Positions 25,247 through 32,975 of a stretch of DNA of 64,000 nt are shown piece by piece. The DNA lies in contig NZ_FNYY01000016.1 of the NCBI RefSeq assembly GCF_900109145.1, positions 1-64,000 of the forward strand, written 5' to 3'. Every line of letters begins with the position of its first letter. Position 1 is the stretch's first letter. A model generated the notes under the pieces. That model saw only the letters and a program-made list of their open reading frames with translations, was not told the origin of the DNA and ran no database searches. Position numbers and translations under genes: made by a program. This stretch comes from Marinovum algicola (GTDB lineage Bacteria > Pseudomonadota > Alphaproteobacteria > Rhodobacterales > Rhodobacteraceae).

Positions 25247-25738
25247 TCACAGGCTGTCGAGGTACGGCGCCTCACCGTCGATCAGCAGGTCCACCAGCTC
25301 ATGCAGGGCCTGCATCTGCGCCGCCGTGAGCTTGCGGGAAAAATGCGTATTGTTGTCCTGAACCAGCGGCTTGCAGGCCATCAGCTTGCAGCGGCCCGCG
25401 GCGGTCAGCGTCAGCTGCCGGTTGCGGCCATCGTCGGGATCAAGCGTGATCTCGATCAGCCCGTCGCGGGACATCGCCTTGATCAACCGTGACAGCATCG
25501 GCCGCGTCACACCCAGGTTGTCGGCAATGCCCGACGGCGTCGAAATCCCCTCCAGCCCGATGCTGCTCAGAACGCACCAGGTCAACCGCGTCAGCCCCTG
25601 CGGCGCCAGAACCGCCTCCAGCCGCTGCTGCATCAGGCGCGAGGTCCGGCTCAACTTGAAGCCGAGCTGCTGCCGCAAGGCATACTCGGCCAGCTGCCGA
25701 TCTTCGACTGTCTCTTCGCGCACAAGGGCCTCCGTCAT
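25247..25738 (-). CDS. MarR-family regulator
   Basis: The 163-residue regulator has a MarR winged helix (LTRLTWCVLSSIGLEGISTPSGIADNLGVTRPMLSRLIKAMSRDGLIEITLDPDDGRNRQLTLTAAG). It is divergent from the reductive dehalogenase gene. A perfect 15-bp palindrome occupies the intergenic space between the two, so it very probably represses that gene and responds to an aromatic acid or phenol, the usual MarR ligands. Confidence 0.88.
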   Translation of the reverse strand: MTEALVREETVEDRQLAEYALRQQLGFKLSRTSRLMQQRLEAVLAPQGLTRLTWCVLSSIGLEGISTPSGIADNLGVTRPMLSRLIKAMSRDGLIEITLDPDDGRNRQLTLTAAGRCKLMACKPLVQDNNTHFSRKLTAAQMQALHELVDLLIDGEAPYLDSL

Positions 25739-25756
25739 CCGAGCCGGCAGGGTGCC

Positions 25757-25771
25757 GCAAATTCAATTTGC
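25757..25771. promoter_or_regulatory. MarR-type operator
   Basis: GCAAATTCAATTTGC is a perfect inverted repeat (7-bp arms, one central base). It is 18 bp upstream of the marR start and 65 bp upstream of the dehalogenase start. Its length and AT-rich core suit MarR sites. A TATAAA at 25795-25800 may be the -10 of the plus-strand promoter. Confidence 0.65.
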
Positions 25772-25836
25772 ATTATTTGATTAACCATGGCAACTATAAA
25801 CTCAGGCAATCTTTTACCCGACACAAGAGGCACGCC

Positions 25837-28800
25837 ATGGGCATCCGTCTGTTCTCCGACAAGAACCGCCCCGTCCACATGGGCCGCTATCCTTCGGAAC
25901 TGCTGGCGCGCAGCTGGACCCTACCGGATCTGGCGCAGGTTCCGGCCTTTGTGCCGCTGTCCTTCGACCGGTCGGACAGGCCCCATTGCATCGTCAATGC
26001 CATGCGCGAGCATCAGGCCATGCTGGACGTGATCCGCGACGGCATCGTCAACCCCGCGATGGCGGCATGCCCGACCGACCCGCTCGAGCGCGCCAACCAT
26101 ATCAAGGCGTTCTCCTACTTTTCCGATGCCGCCGTCACCGGGGTCTGCGCCCTGCCCCGGGCCGCGCGCCTGCCCGAGCCGCACCAGAACCCCGATGTCG
26201 CGCATCTGGCGCAACAGCTGAAAACCCGCCAGACCAAGACCTTGGCCGCCGGCATCGATCAGATCATGGCCGATCTCAAGGAGTCCGCCGAGGCGCCGCC
26301 CTCCTCGATCGACGGCCACACCCACGCGGTCGTCTTCCTCTATGAAAACCCGCGGGATCCGCGCCCCGATGAGCCCGGCACCGCCTGGTTCAAAGAGGCT
26401 TACGCCCATCGCGCGGCGCTGCTGGCGGCGGAAACCGCCTCGGTGCTGGCGAATTACCTGCGTGTTCTGGGCCATGACGCGCGGGCGCATACCGCCTCCT
26501 GCGCCGACGTCGATCTCAACCGGCTGGCGGTCGCGGCGGGGCTGGCCACGGTCGAAAACGGCGTGCTGACCCATCCCTATATCGGCACGCGCTTTGGCCT
26601 GTCCGCCATCACCACCAGCTTTGAACTCGCCCCCGATCTGCCGCTGGTGCCGCTGGAACAGCAGCCCAAAACCGCCTTTGGCACCGCCTGGAAGCTGGGG
26701 CGCGGCTTTGCCAAGAACGCCTCCAACGCCCTGCCCTACCGCACCCGCCGCTTTGTCGATGGCGCGCATCCCTTCGAAACGCTGAACCGCGTGGACACCC
26801 CCACCACCTATATCGACGAGGCCAATGTCGCCCGCGTGCCCAAGCGCGCCGACATGTTCGCCCGGTCGGTGTTCGGCGATCTCGGCAAACATGTGCAGGA
26901 CGGCGCCCGTGGCGGGCATTACGTGTTCAAGGCCGCGCCCTCCACCGCGCAGCGCCGGGCGCTTGGCGCCTTTACGCTGTTGCAGGACGGTGACCCCGCG
27001 CCCGACAAGGCCCGGATCGCGCCCGAGGCCGCCGCCGATCTGATCAAGGCCACCAGCTATTTCCTCGGCCTCGATGCCGTGGGCATTTCCCGCTGCCCGG
27101 AGTGGACGTGGTACAGCCACGACGCGCGCGGCGAACCGATCCGGCCCGACCATGACCAGGCGATCAGCATGATCGTCGACCAGGGCTATGAGACCATGGA
27201 AGGCTCATCCGGCGACGACTGGATCGCCGTGGCGCAATCGATGCGCGCCTACCTGCGGTTTTCGCTCCTCGGCGGGGTGATCGCCAAACAGATCCGCAAC
27301 CTCGGCTACAAGGCCAAGGCGCATACGGTGATGGATGGCGAGGTGCTGCAACCGCCGCTCCTGCTGCTGGCCGGGCTGGGCGAGGTCAGCCGCATCGGCG
27401 AGGTGATCCTGAATCCGTTTCTCGGCCCCCGGCTGAAATCCGGCGTCGTCACCACCGATCTGCCGATGACCCCGGACAAGCCGATTGATTTCGGGCTGCA
27501 AAGGTTCTGCGAAAGCTGCAACAAATGCGCCCGCGAATGCCCCTCGGGGGCGATCACCGCCGGGCCGAAACTGATGTTCAACGGCTATGAGATCTGGAAG
27601 AGCGACAGCCAGAAATGCACCACCTACCGGATCACCACCCCGGGCGGGGCGATGTGCGGGCGCTGCATGAAAACCTGCCCCTGGAACCTCGAAGGCCTGT
27701 TTGCGGAAAAGCCGTTCCGCTGGGCCGCGATGAACATGCCCGGGGCCGCGCCGCTGCTGGCCAAGCTCGATGATTACGTCGAAAACGGATCGCTGAACCC
27801 GGTCAAGAAATGGTGGTGGGATCTCGAATTGCAGGCCGATGGCGCCTATCGCCCCACCGACAAGCCGGTCAACACCCGGTCGCTGCAAACCGATCTGGAT
27901 CTGAAATACGAAGATCAGACCCTGGCCGTCTATCCCGCGCCCTTGGCGCCGCCGCCGCATCCCTACCCCTTCCCGATGGACCGCGAAGCCGGGATCGAGG
28001 CCTATCAGGCGATGATCACCGCCGAGGAATACCAGCGCCGCGCCGCCGAGGGCACGCTCGAGCCCTTCCTGCACAAATACACCGCCGATGGCGAAAGCCC
28101 GGTTATCCAGGTCACGATCTCCAGGGCCGAGATCATGGCCCAGGGCGTGACGAAATACGAGTTTCGCCCGGTCGATGGCCAGCCGCTGCCCGAATGGCGC
28201 GCCGGCGCGCATCTGGATATTGTCGTCGCGCCGGATTTCCTGCGCCAGTATTCCCTGTCCGGCAATCCCGCCGACCGCGACCGTTTTCAGATCGCCGTGC
28301 TGCGCGAAGACGCCGGCCGGGGCGGCTCCAAGCTGCTGCACCGGATTTTCAACGAGGGCCGCCGGGTCTTCGTGTCGAAACCGATCAACCATTTCCCGCT
28401 GGCGCCCGAGGCCAGCCATTCGGTGCTGATGGGCGGCGGCATCGGCATCACCCCGATGCTCGCCATGGCGCATGAGCTGCACGCCGAGGGCCGGAGCTTC
28501 GAGATGCATTATTCCGGCCGGTCCCGCGACACGATGGGCTTTCTGGCCGATATCGAGGGCTTTGCCTGGGCCGACAAGGTGCAGCTCCACATCTCGAACG
28601 AAGGCAGCCGCGTCGACCTTGCCGCCATCATGCGGCGCTACGCGCCCGGCTGGCATGTCTATACCTGCGGCGGCGACCGCTACATGCGCGCCGTGATCGA
28701 CGCCGCCGCCGAAGCCGGCGTCCCGGAAGAGGCGCGGCACCTGGAATATTTCTCGGTGCCCGAGCAGCCCGATTACGTGAACCACGATTTCGAGATCAGG

Positions 28801-29049
28801 CTGGCCAGATCCGGCAAGCGGCTCACCGTCCCGGCGGACAAGACGGCGGCGGATGTGCTGGTGGAAAACGGCTATCCCATCGACATCAAATGCGCCGACG
28901 GCATCTGCGGGGTCTGCAAATGTGGGCTGGTCTCGGGCGCGGTCGAGCACCGCGATTTCGTACTGTCCAAGGCGCAGCGCGCCTCCGGGATCATCCTGTG
29001 CCAGTCGCGGGCGGCGGAAAAGGACGGCGTTCTGGAGCTTGATCTCTAG
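25837..29049 (+). CDS. Self-sufficient reductive dehalogenase fused to ferredoxin reductase (BhbA/NpRdhA type)
   Basis: The 1070-residue protein joins a corrinoid/iron-sulfur reductive-dehalogenase part (about residues 1-700) to an FNR-like flavin/NAD part (about 750-985) and a plant-type [2Fe-2S] domain. Two [4Fe-4S] sites are visible: C558-x2-C561-x2-C564-x3-C568-P, and C594, C607-x2-C610-x3-C614-P. The [2Fe-2S] ligands are C1019, C1024, C1027 and C1055. There is no Tat signal and no membrane anchor gene, so it is cytosolic and not respiratory. The arrangement is that of the aerobic catabolic enzymes BhbA and NpRdhA, which remove bromine or chlorine from hydroxybenzoates with NAD(P)H. The start at ATG 25837 has AGAGG upstream. 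The exact substrate is unknown. Confidence 0.87.
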   Translation: MGIRLFSDKNRPVHMGRYPSELLARSWTLPDLAQVPAFVPLSFDRSDRPHCIVNAMREHQAMLDVIRDGIVNPAMAACPTDPLERANHIKAFSYFSDAAVTGVCALPRAARLPEPHQNPDVAHLAQQLKTRQTKTLAAGIDQIMADLKESAEAPPSSIDGHTHAVVFLYENPRDPRPDEPGTAWFKEAYAHRAALLAAETASVLANYLRVLGHDARAHTASCADVDLNRLAVAAGLATVENGVLTHPYIGTRFGLSAITTSFELAPDLPLVPLEQQPKTAFGTAWKLGRGFAKNASNALPYRTRRFVDGAHPFETLNRVDTPTTYIDEANVARVPKRADMFARSVFGDLGKHVQDGARGGHYVFKAAPSTAQRRALGAFTLLQDGDPAPDKARIAPEAAADLIKATSYFLGLDAVGISRCPEWTWYSHDARGEPIRPDHDQAISMIVDQGYETMEGSSGDDWIAVAQSMRAYLRFSLLGGVIAKQIRNLGYKAKAHTVMDGEVLQPPLLLLAGLGEVSRIGEVILNPFLGPRLKSGVVTTDLPMTPDKPIDFGLQRFCESCNKCARECPSGAITAGPKLMFNGYEIWKSDSQKCTTYRITTPGGAMCGRCMKTCPWNLEGLFAEKPFRWAAMNMPGAAPLLAKLDDYVENGSLNPVKKWWWDLELQADGAYRPTDKPVNTRSLQTDLDLKYEDQTLAVYPAPLAPPPHPYPFPMDREAGIEAYQAMITAEEYQRRAAEGTLEPFLHKYTADGESPVIQVTISRAEIMAQGVTKYEFRPVDGQPLPEWRAGAHLDIVVAPDFLRQYSLSGNPADRDRFQIAVLREDAGRGGSKLLHRIFNEGRRVFVSKPINHFPLAPEASHSVLMGGGIGITPMLAMAHELHAEGRSFEMHYSGRSRDTMGFLADIEGFAWADKVQLHISNEGSRVDLAAIMRRYAPGWHVYTCGGDRYMRAVIDAAAEAGVPEEARHLEYFSVPEQPDYVNHDFEIRLARSGKRLTVPADKTAADVLVENGYPIDIKCADGICGVCKCGLVSGAVEHRDFVLSKAQRASGIILCQSRAAEKDGVLELDL

Positions 29050-29123
29050 ATCGGGCGGGCCCGGATTTGCGGCCCGGCGAGGCCCGGCGGCTTTGCCGCT
29101 GATCCTGCCCGTGGCGTGAAAGC

Positions 29124-29186
29124 AAAAGGCCCCGCCTTCGCAGCTCGCTTCGGGCGCCGCCTCTCGTCATCTGATCCGGCGGGGCC
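29124..29186 (-). terminator. Terminator of the ALDH-NrtS-TPP enzyme operon
   Basis: On the minus strand a 9-bp stem (GGCCCCGCC at 29186-29178 pairing with GGCGGGGCC at 29136-29128) encloses a structured 41-nt loop and is followed by TTTT. It lies in the 169-bp gap between the convergent dehalogenase gene and the TPP-enzyme gene. Confidence 0.65.
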
Positions 29187-29218
29187 GGTGCCGGTCAATT
29201 CGGCGCCGGCCGCTCGCC

Positions 29219-30913
29219 TCACTCCGGCCGCACCGCCACATCCAGGAGCACCGGCAGACGCTGGTCGCGGATGACCGTCACCGCCTCTTGCAGCACGGCC
29301 GGCAGATCCTCGGCCCGGTCCACCCGGCGCGCCCAGAGCCCGCAGGCCTCGGCCACCTGCGCATGGTCCGGGTTCGCCCCGAATTCCGTCAAAGGCACCT
29401 GCGCCGCACCCGAGGTCACACCCTCGGGATAGACCTCCAGCGCCGACAGCCGCACCGCGTCCCAGCCGGAATTGTTCAGCACCACGGTCAGCACCGGCAG
29501 CGCATTGGCCTTGGCGACCTGGTGGCAGACCACCGGATTGGCAAAGAGATGCGACCCGTCGCCCACCACGCAGACCACCAGCCGGTCGCGATCCGCAAGC
29601 TGCACGCCCAAGGCCGCCGGGCCGCCCCAGCCCAGCCCGCCGGCGGGCGTGTTGCCAAAGAACCGGTTGGCGCCAAGCTCGGGATAAAACGGCGCCGGCG
29701 CGCCCCGCTCCGACACCACAACCCCGGTTTCGCCCAGAATGCCGGAGACACATGCGGCCACGTACGCCTTGCTGGCGGTGCCGGTCGATCCGGCCCGGGC
29801 CGCCCCGGCCACGCGGGCCAGATAGGCCGCGTGGTCCGCCGCGATGGCCGCGCTGTCCCGCGCCCTGGCCGGCACGGTCTCGAGCGCCGCATCCAGCGCC
29901 GCCAGCGTGGCGGCAGTATCGCCCGCCAGCCCCAGCGTGGTGCGATACGACCGCATCGGCATCCGCGCATGCAGCGGGTCCGGCCCGACATGGATCACCT
30001 TGGCCGAGGCGCGGGGGCGGTTGTGATGTTCGATCCAGGCCACCGGCGCATCGACCACCAGCACCACATCCGCCTCCGGCAGCCGCTGCGACAGGTCCGG
30101 CCCGACCGCCATCGGATGGGTGCCGCGAAACACCTTGCGCGTGGCAAAGACCTCGGCCACCGGCAGGTCATGCGCCTCGGCCAGATGCTCCAGCACCGCC
30201 GCCACCCTACCGCCGGGATCGCCGCGCTGGCAGATGATCAGCGGATTTTCCGCCGCCGCCAGCCAGCCGGCGGCGGTGGCAATGTCCTCCTCCGCCGCCG
30301 CCCCGGCCCGCGACGGCGCCTGAAGCGGATCGGCCGCGACATCGGCGCCGGTCAGCTCGGTCAGCGGCTCGCGCGGCAGGCTGAGGTACACCGGCCCTTC
30401 CGGCGCGCTCTTGGCGACGGCCAGCGCGCGCGACAGCAGCGCCGGAACCGTTTCCGGGTAGCGCAGCTCGAAATGCCACTTCACCACGTCGCGCACCAGC
30501 GACGCCTGATCGAATTGCTCCTGCCCGTACTGGATCGGCGTGCGCCGGGCGCCGGGGCGGTCGTGTTCGGTCAGCGGCGTGCGGCCCGACATCAGCAGCA
30601 CTGGCACATCGTCGGCGCGGGCATTGATCATCGCCATCGCCGCATTGGCCAGCCCGACATTGACGTGCACCATCGCCGCCTGCGGCCGCCCGGTCGCCAG
30701 CCAATAGCCATGCGCCATGCCCACCAGCGCCGATTCATGCGGCACGATCACCGGTTCCGGCAGATCGGGCGAGCCGCTGCCCACCCGCGCATAGGCTTCG
30801 ACGATCGGGGCGAAATCGCTGCCTGCATTGGCAAGGAAATGATCCATGCCCTGCGCCTTCAGGCTGCGCAGCAAGAGCTCGCCGCCCGACATGGAGTTCT
30901 TGAGATCTTTCAT
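29219..30913 (-). CDS. Thiamine-pyrophosphate-dependent enzyme (benzoylformate decarboxylase/acetolactate synthase-like)
   Basis: The 564-residue protein has the three ThDP-enzyme domains. The catalytic Glu sits in VPHESALVGMAHGYW. The pyrophosphate/Mg motif is GDGSHLFANPVVCHQVAKANALPVLTVVLNNSGWD. Candidate reactions are decarboxylation of a 2-oxo acid to an aldehyde or carboligation. It is last in an operon with an aldehyde dehydrogenase and an NrtS-like protein. A decarboxylase handing an aldehyde to the dehydrogenase would make chemical sense. The substrate is not readable. Confidence 0.8.
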   Translation of the reverse strand: MKDLKNSMSGGELLLRSLKAQGMDHFLANAGSDFAPIVEAYARVGSGSPDLPEPVIVPHESALVGMAHGYWLATGRPQAAMVHVNVGLANAAMAMINARADDVPVLLMSGRTPLTEHDRPGARRTPIQYGQEQFDQASLVRDVVKWHFELRYPETVPALLSRALAVAKSAPEGPVYLSLPREPLTELTGADVAADPLQAPSRAGAAAEEDIATAAGWLAAAENPLIICQRGDPGGRVAAVLEHLAEAHDLPVAEVFATRKVFRGTHPMAVGPDLSQRLPEADVVLVVDAPVAWIEHHNRPRASAKVIHVGPDPLHARMPMRSYRTTLGLAGDTAATLAALDAALETVPARARDSAAIAADHAAYLARVAGAARAGSTGTASKAYVAACVSGILGETGVVVSERGAPAPFYPELGANRFFGNTPAGGLGWGGPAALGVQLADRDRLVVCVVGDGSHLFANPVVCHQVAKANALPVLTVVLNNSGWDAVRLSALEVYPEGVTSGAAQVPLTEFGANPDHAQVAEACGLWARRVDRAEDLPAVLQEAVTVIRDQRLPVLLDVAVRPE

Positions 30914-30935
30914 ATCGATGTTCCCTTGGTTCCCG

Positions 30936-31190
30936 TCAGACCCGCTGCATCCTGTCGCGCACCGCCAGCACCGAGGAATAGGTCGATACGCAATAGGGCA
31001 CGAGAAAGGTCAGCCCGATCCGGGCCAGCGCGGCGCCGTCTGTCGCGCCGGCGATCAGCCGGTGGCCATGGTTGATGAGCGCCAGCACCACCCCCACCAC
31101 CAGCGCGATGCGCGCGGCCCGGATCACGACGCTGCGCTCGGTGGCGATGGCCCAGAACGCCGGCGGGGTGTCTTGGCGCGCGGCGCTCAC
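30936..31190 (-). CDS. nrtS: NrtS-like small membrane protein (nitrate/nitrite transporter family)
   Basis: The 84-residue protein has two hydrophobic helices and the family-like segments ALVVGVVLALINHGHRLIAG and LTFLVPYCVSTYSSVLAVRD, which match the small NrtS proteins first linked to nitrate/nitrite uptake in cyanobacteria. It starts at GTG 31190, overlapping the ALDH stop as GTGA. In this operon it may instead carry an organic anion; the transport role is inferred from family resemblance only. Confidence 0.7.
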   Translation of the reverse strand: MSAARQDTPPAFWAIATERSVVIRAARIALVVGVVLALINHGHRLIAGATDGAALARIGLTFLVPYCVSTYSSVLAVRDRMQRV

Positions 31191-32686
31191 AGAAGAAAGC
31201 CCCCGGGCCCGGAAATCGAATGCGCCTCGGTAAAGGCCAGCACGCCGTCATAGCCCAGATTGCGCCCGATGCCCGAGTTCTTCACGCCACCAAACGGCCC
31301 GCGCCCGTCCTGCGCCATCGGCCCATGGCCGTTCAGATAGGTATAGCCCGCCTCCAGCCTACGCGCGACGCGCAGCGCGCGCTCGGCATCCGGCGTCCAG
31401 ACCGACGAACAGAGGCCGAATTCGCTGTCATTGGCCAGCGCAACGGCCTCGTCGTCGTTGCGGAACTTCATGATCGGCAGGCAGGGGCCGAATTGTTCCT
31501 CGCGCACGATCGACAGGCCGGGATCGGCATCATAGACCAGCACCGGCTTCTGGAAATAGCCGCCACCGTCATAAAGCGCCGGGTCCGGCACCTGCCCGCA
31601 TTCGCGCAGCTCCGCCCCGCTGGCGCGGGCCTCGGCGATCATGTCGGTCACCACCTTCAGCTGTCTGGCATTGTTGACCGGCCCCATGGTCGTCTCGGGC
31701 AAGAGCCCGTCGCCCACCACCGCCCGCTCGCAGGCGGCGGTAAAGCCATCGACCACCTCGTCATAGCGGCTCTCATGCACATACATCCGCTTCAGCGCCA
31801 TGCAGATCTGGCCCGAAGATGCGAAGGCGGCCCAGTACATCTTGTCGAACACCGCGTCGTTCAACTCGATGTCTTCCAGCATCAGCGCCGCGTCATTGCC
31901 GCCCAGCTCCAGCGTCACCGGCGTCAGGTTCTCGGCCGCGACCTTCATCACGTGTTTGCCCACCGGCACCGAGCCGGTGAAGTTCACCTTGCGCACCAAC
32001 GGATGGCCGGTCAGCACATCGCCGATCTCGCGGCTCGATCCGGTGAGCACGTTGACCACGCCGGGCGGCAGCAGTTTCGCGATGATCTGCAAGGTCAGCA
32101 TCGGCGCCAGCGCCGAGTTTTCCGCCGGCTTGACCACCACGGTATTGCCGGTCACCAGCGCCTGCGGCAGCTTGGCGCCGAGGATCGACAGCGGCCAGTT
32201 CCACGGCACGATCAGCGCCGCCACCCCGCGCGGCTGGCGGGTGATGATGGTGTCGAACGCCGGGCCGGCCTCGGCCGGGCCCATCTTTTCGTCAATCGCC
32301 ATGCGCTCGCCATAGGCGGCGGCCTGCATGAAGCGATCCCCCAGCCGCGACATCTCCAACAGGGTCTCGCGGGCGATCTTGCCGTGTTCGCGGGTAAAGA
32401 GCCGCGAGCGGAACTGCACATCTGCCTCATCCGCCGTCAGCGCCCCGGCCACCTCGCGCAACAGGCGCGCGCGTTCGGCAAAGCCCAGATCGGCCCAGGC
32501 CGGAAAGGCCGCATGCGCCGCGCCGACAGCGGCCTCGACATCCCTGGCCGTGGCCGCCGCCGCATGGCCCACCAGCTCTGCCGGCCGCGCCGGGTTGAAC
32601 AGGTCATAGGTCGCCCCGTTCGATGCCGGGCGCGCCGCGCCATCCACAAAGATCCCGGTCTCTACAATCCGGTCCATGGTGCTCAT
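31187..32686 (-). CDS. NAD(P)-dependent aldehyde dehydrogenase
   Basis: The 499-residue ALDH has VPWNWPLSILGAKLPQALVTGNTVVVKPAE (cofactor binding), FTGSVPVGKHVM, the general base Glu in VTLELGGNDAAL and the nucleophile Cys in SSGQICMALKRMYV. ATG 32686 is preceded by GGGGAGGAGG, a strong ribosome site; longer in-frame forms are unlikely. It heads a three-gene operon with NrtS-like and TPP-enzyme genes, and probably oxidises the aldehyde made by the latter. The 289-bp upstream region contains GGATAC/GTATCC-type repeats near 32772-32816 that may be regulatory. Confidence 0.9.
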   Translation of the reverse strand: MSTMDRIVETGIFVDGAARPASNGATYDLFNPARPAELVGHAAAATARDVEAAVGAAHAAFPAWADLGFAERARLLREVAGALTADEADVQFRSRLFTREHGKIARETLLEMSRLGDRFMQAAAYGERMAIDEKMGPAEAGPAFDTIITRQPRGVAALIVPWNWPLSILGAKLPQALVTGNTVVVKPAENSALAPMLTLQIIAKLLPPGVVNVLTGSSREIGDVLTGHPLVRKVNFTGSVPVGKHVMKVAAENLTPVTLELGGNDAALMLEDIELNDAVFDKMYWAAFASSGQICMALKRMYVHESRYDEVVDGFTAACERAVVGDGLLPETTMGPVNNARQLKVVTDMIAEARASGAELRECGQVPDPALYDGGGYFQKPVLVYDADPGLSIVREEQFGPCLPIMKFRNDDEAVALANDSEFGLCSSVWTPDAERALRVARRLEAGYTYLNGHGPMAQDGRGPFGGVKNSGIGRNLGYDGVLAFTEAHSISGPGGFLL

Positions 32687-32920
32687 GCCGGCCTCCTCCC
32701 CTTGTTTCTGATCCGCCACGCCGGCGCGAACGCCGCAGCCCTGCTGATGCGTGCTTTGTATCCAAAAAACGCGGATACCCTCCCATATGACATATTCGTA
32801 GCATGAACGTATCCGTATTTCAAGAACGGATGCATATTCCGCCAAACACCGGCAACATCGCGACAAATGCTCGATCAATGTATTCAAAGCGGCCGAGACC
32901 CGGGCTCCGACGCCCTCTCG

Positions 32921-32950
32921 CAAAAACGCCCCCGCATCGCTGCGGGGGCG
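32921..32950 (-). terminator. Terminator of the envelope DUF11 operon
   Basis: A perfect 10-bp stem (CGCCCCCGCA / TGCGGGGGCG) with a TCGC loop is followed, on the minus strand, by TTTTT (32926-32922). It lies 26 bp beyond the stop of the 1914-residue gene. Confidence 0.85.
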
Positions 32951-32975
32951 CATGGCCTTGCGATCGCCGGGGCCG

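Noticed and set aside
27205-28950. A 581-codon minus-strand frame inside the dehalogenase gene
   Set aside because: The plus strand encodes all iron-sulfur motifs in order; the other frame is a GC-driven shadow.
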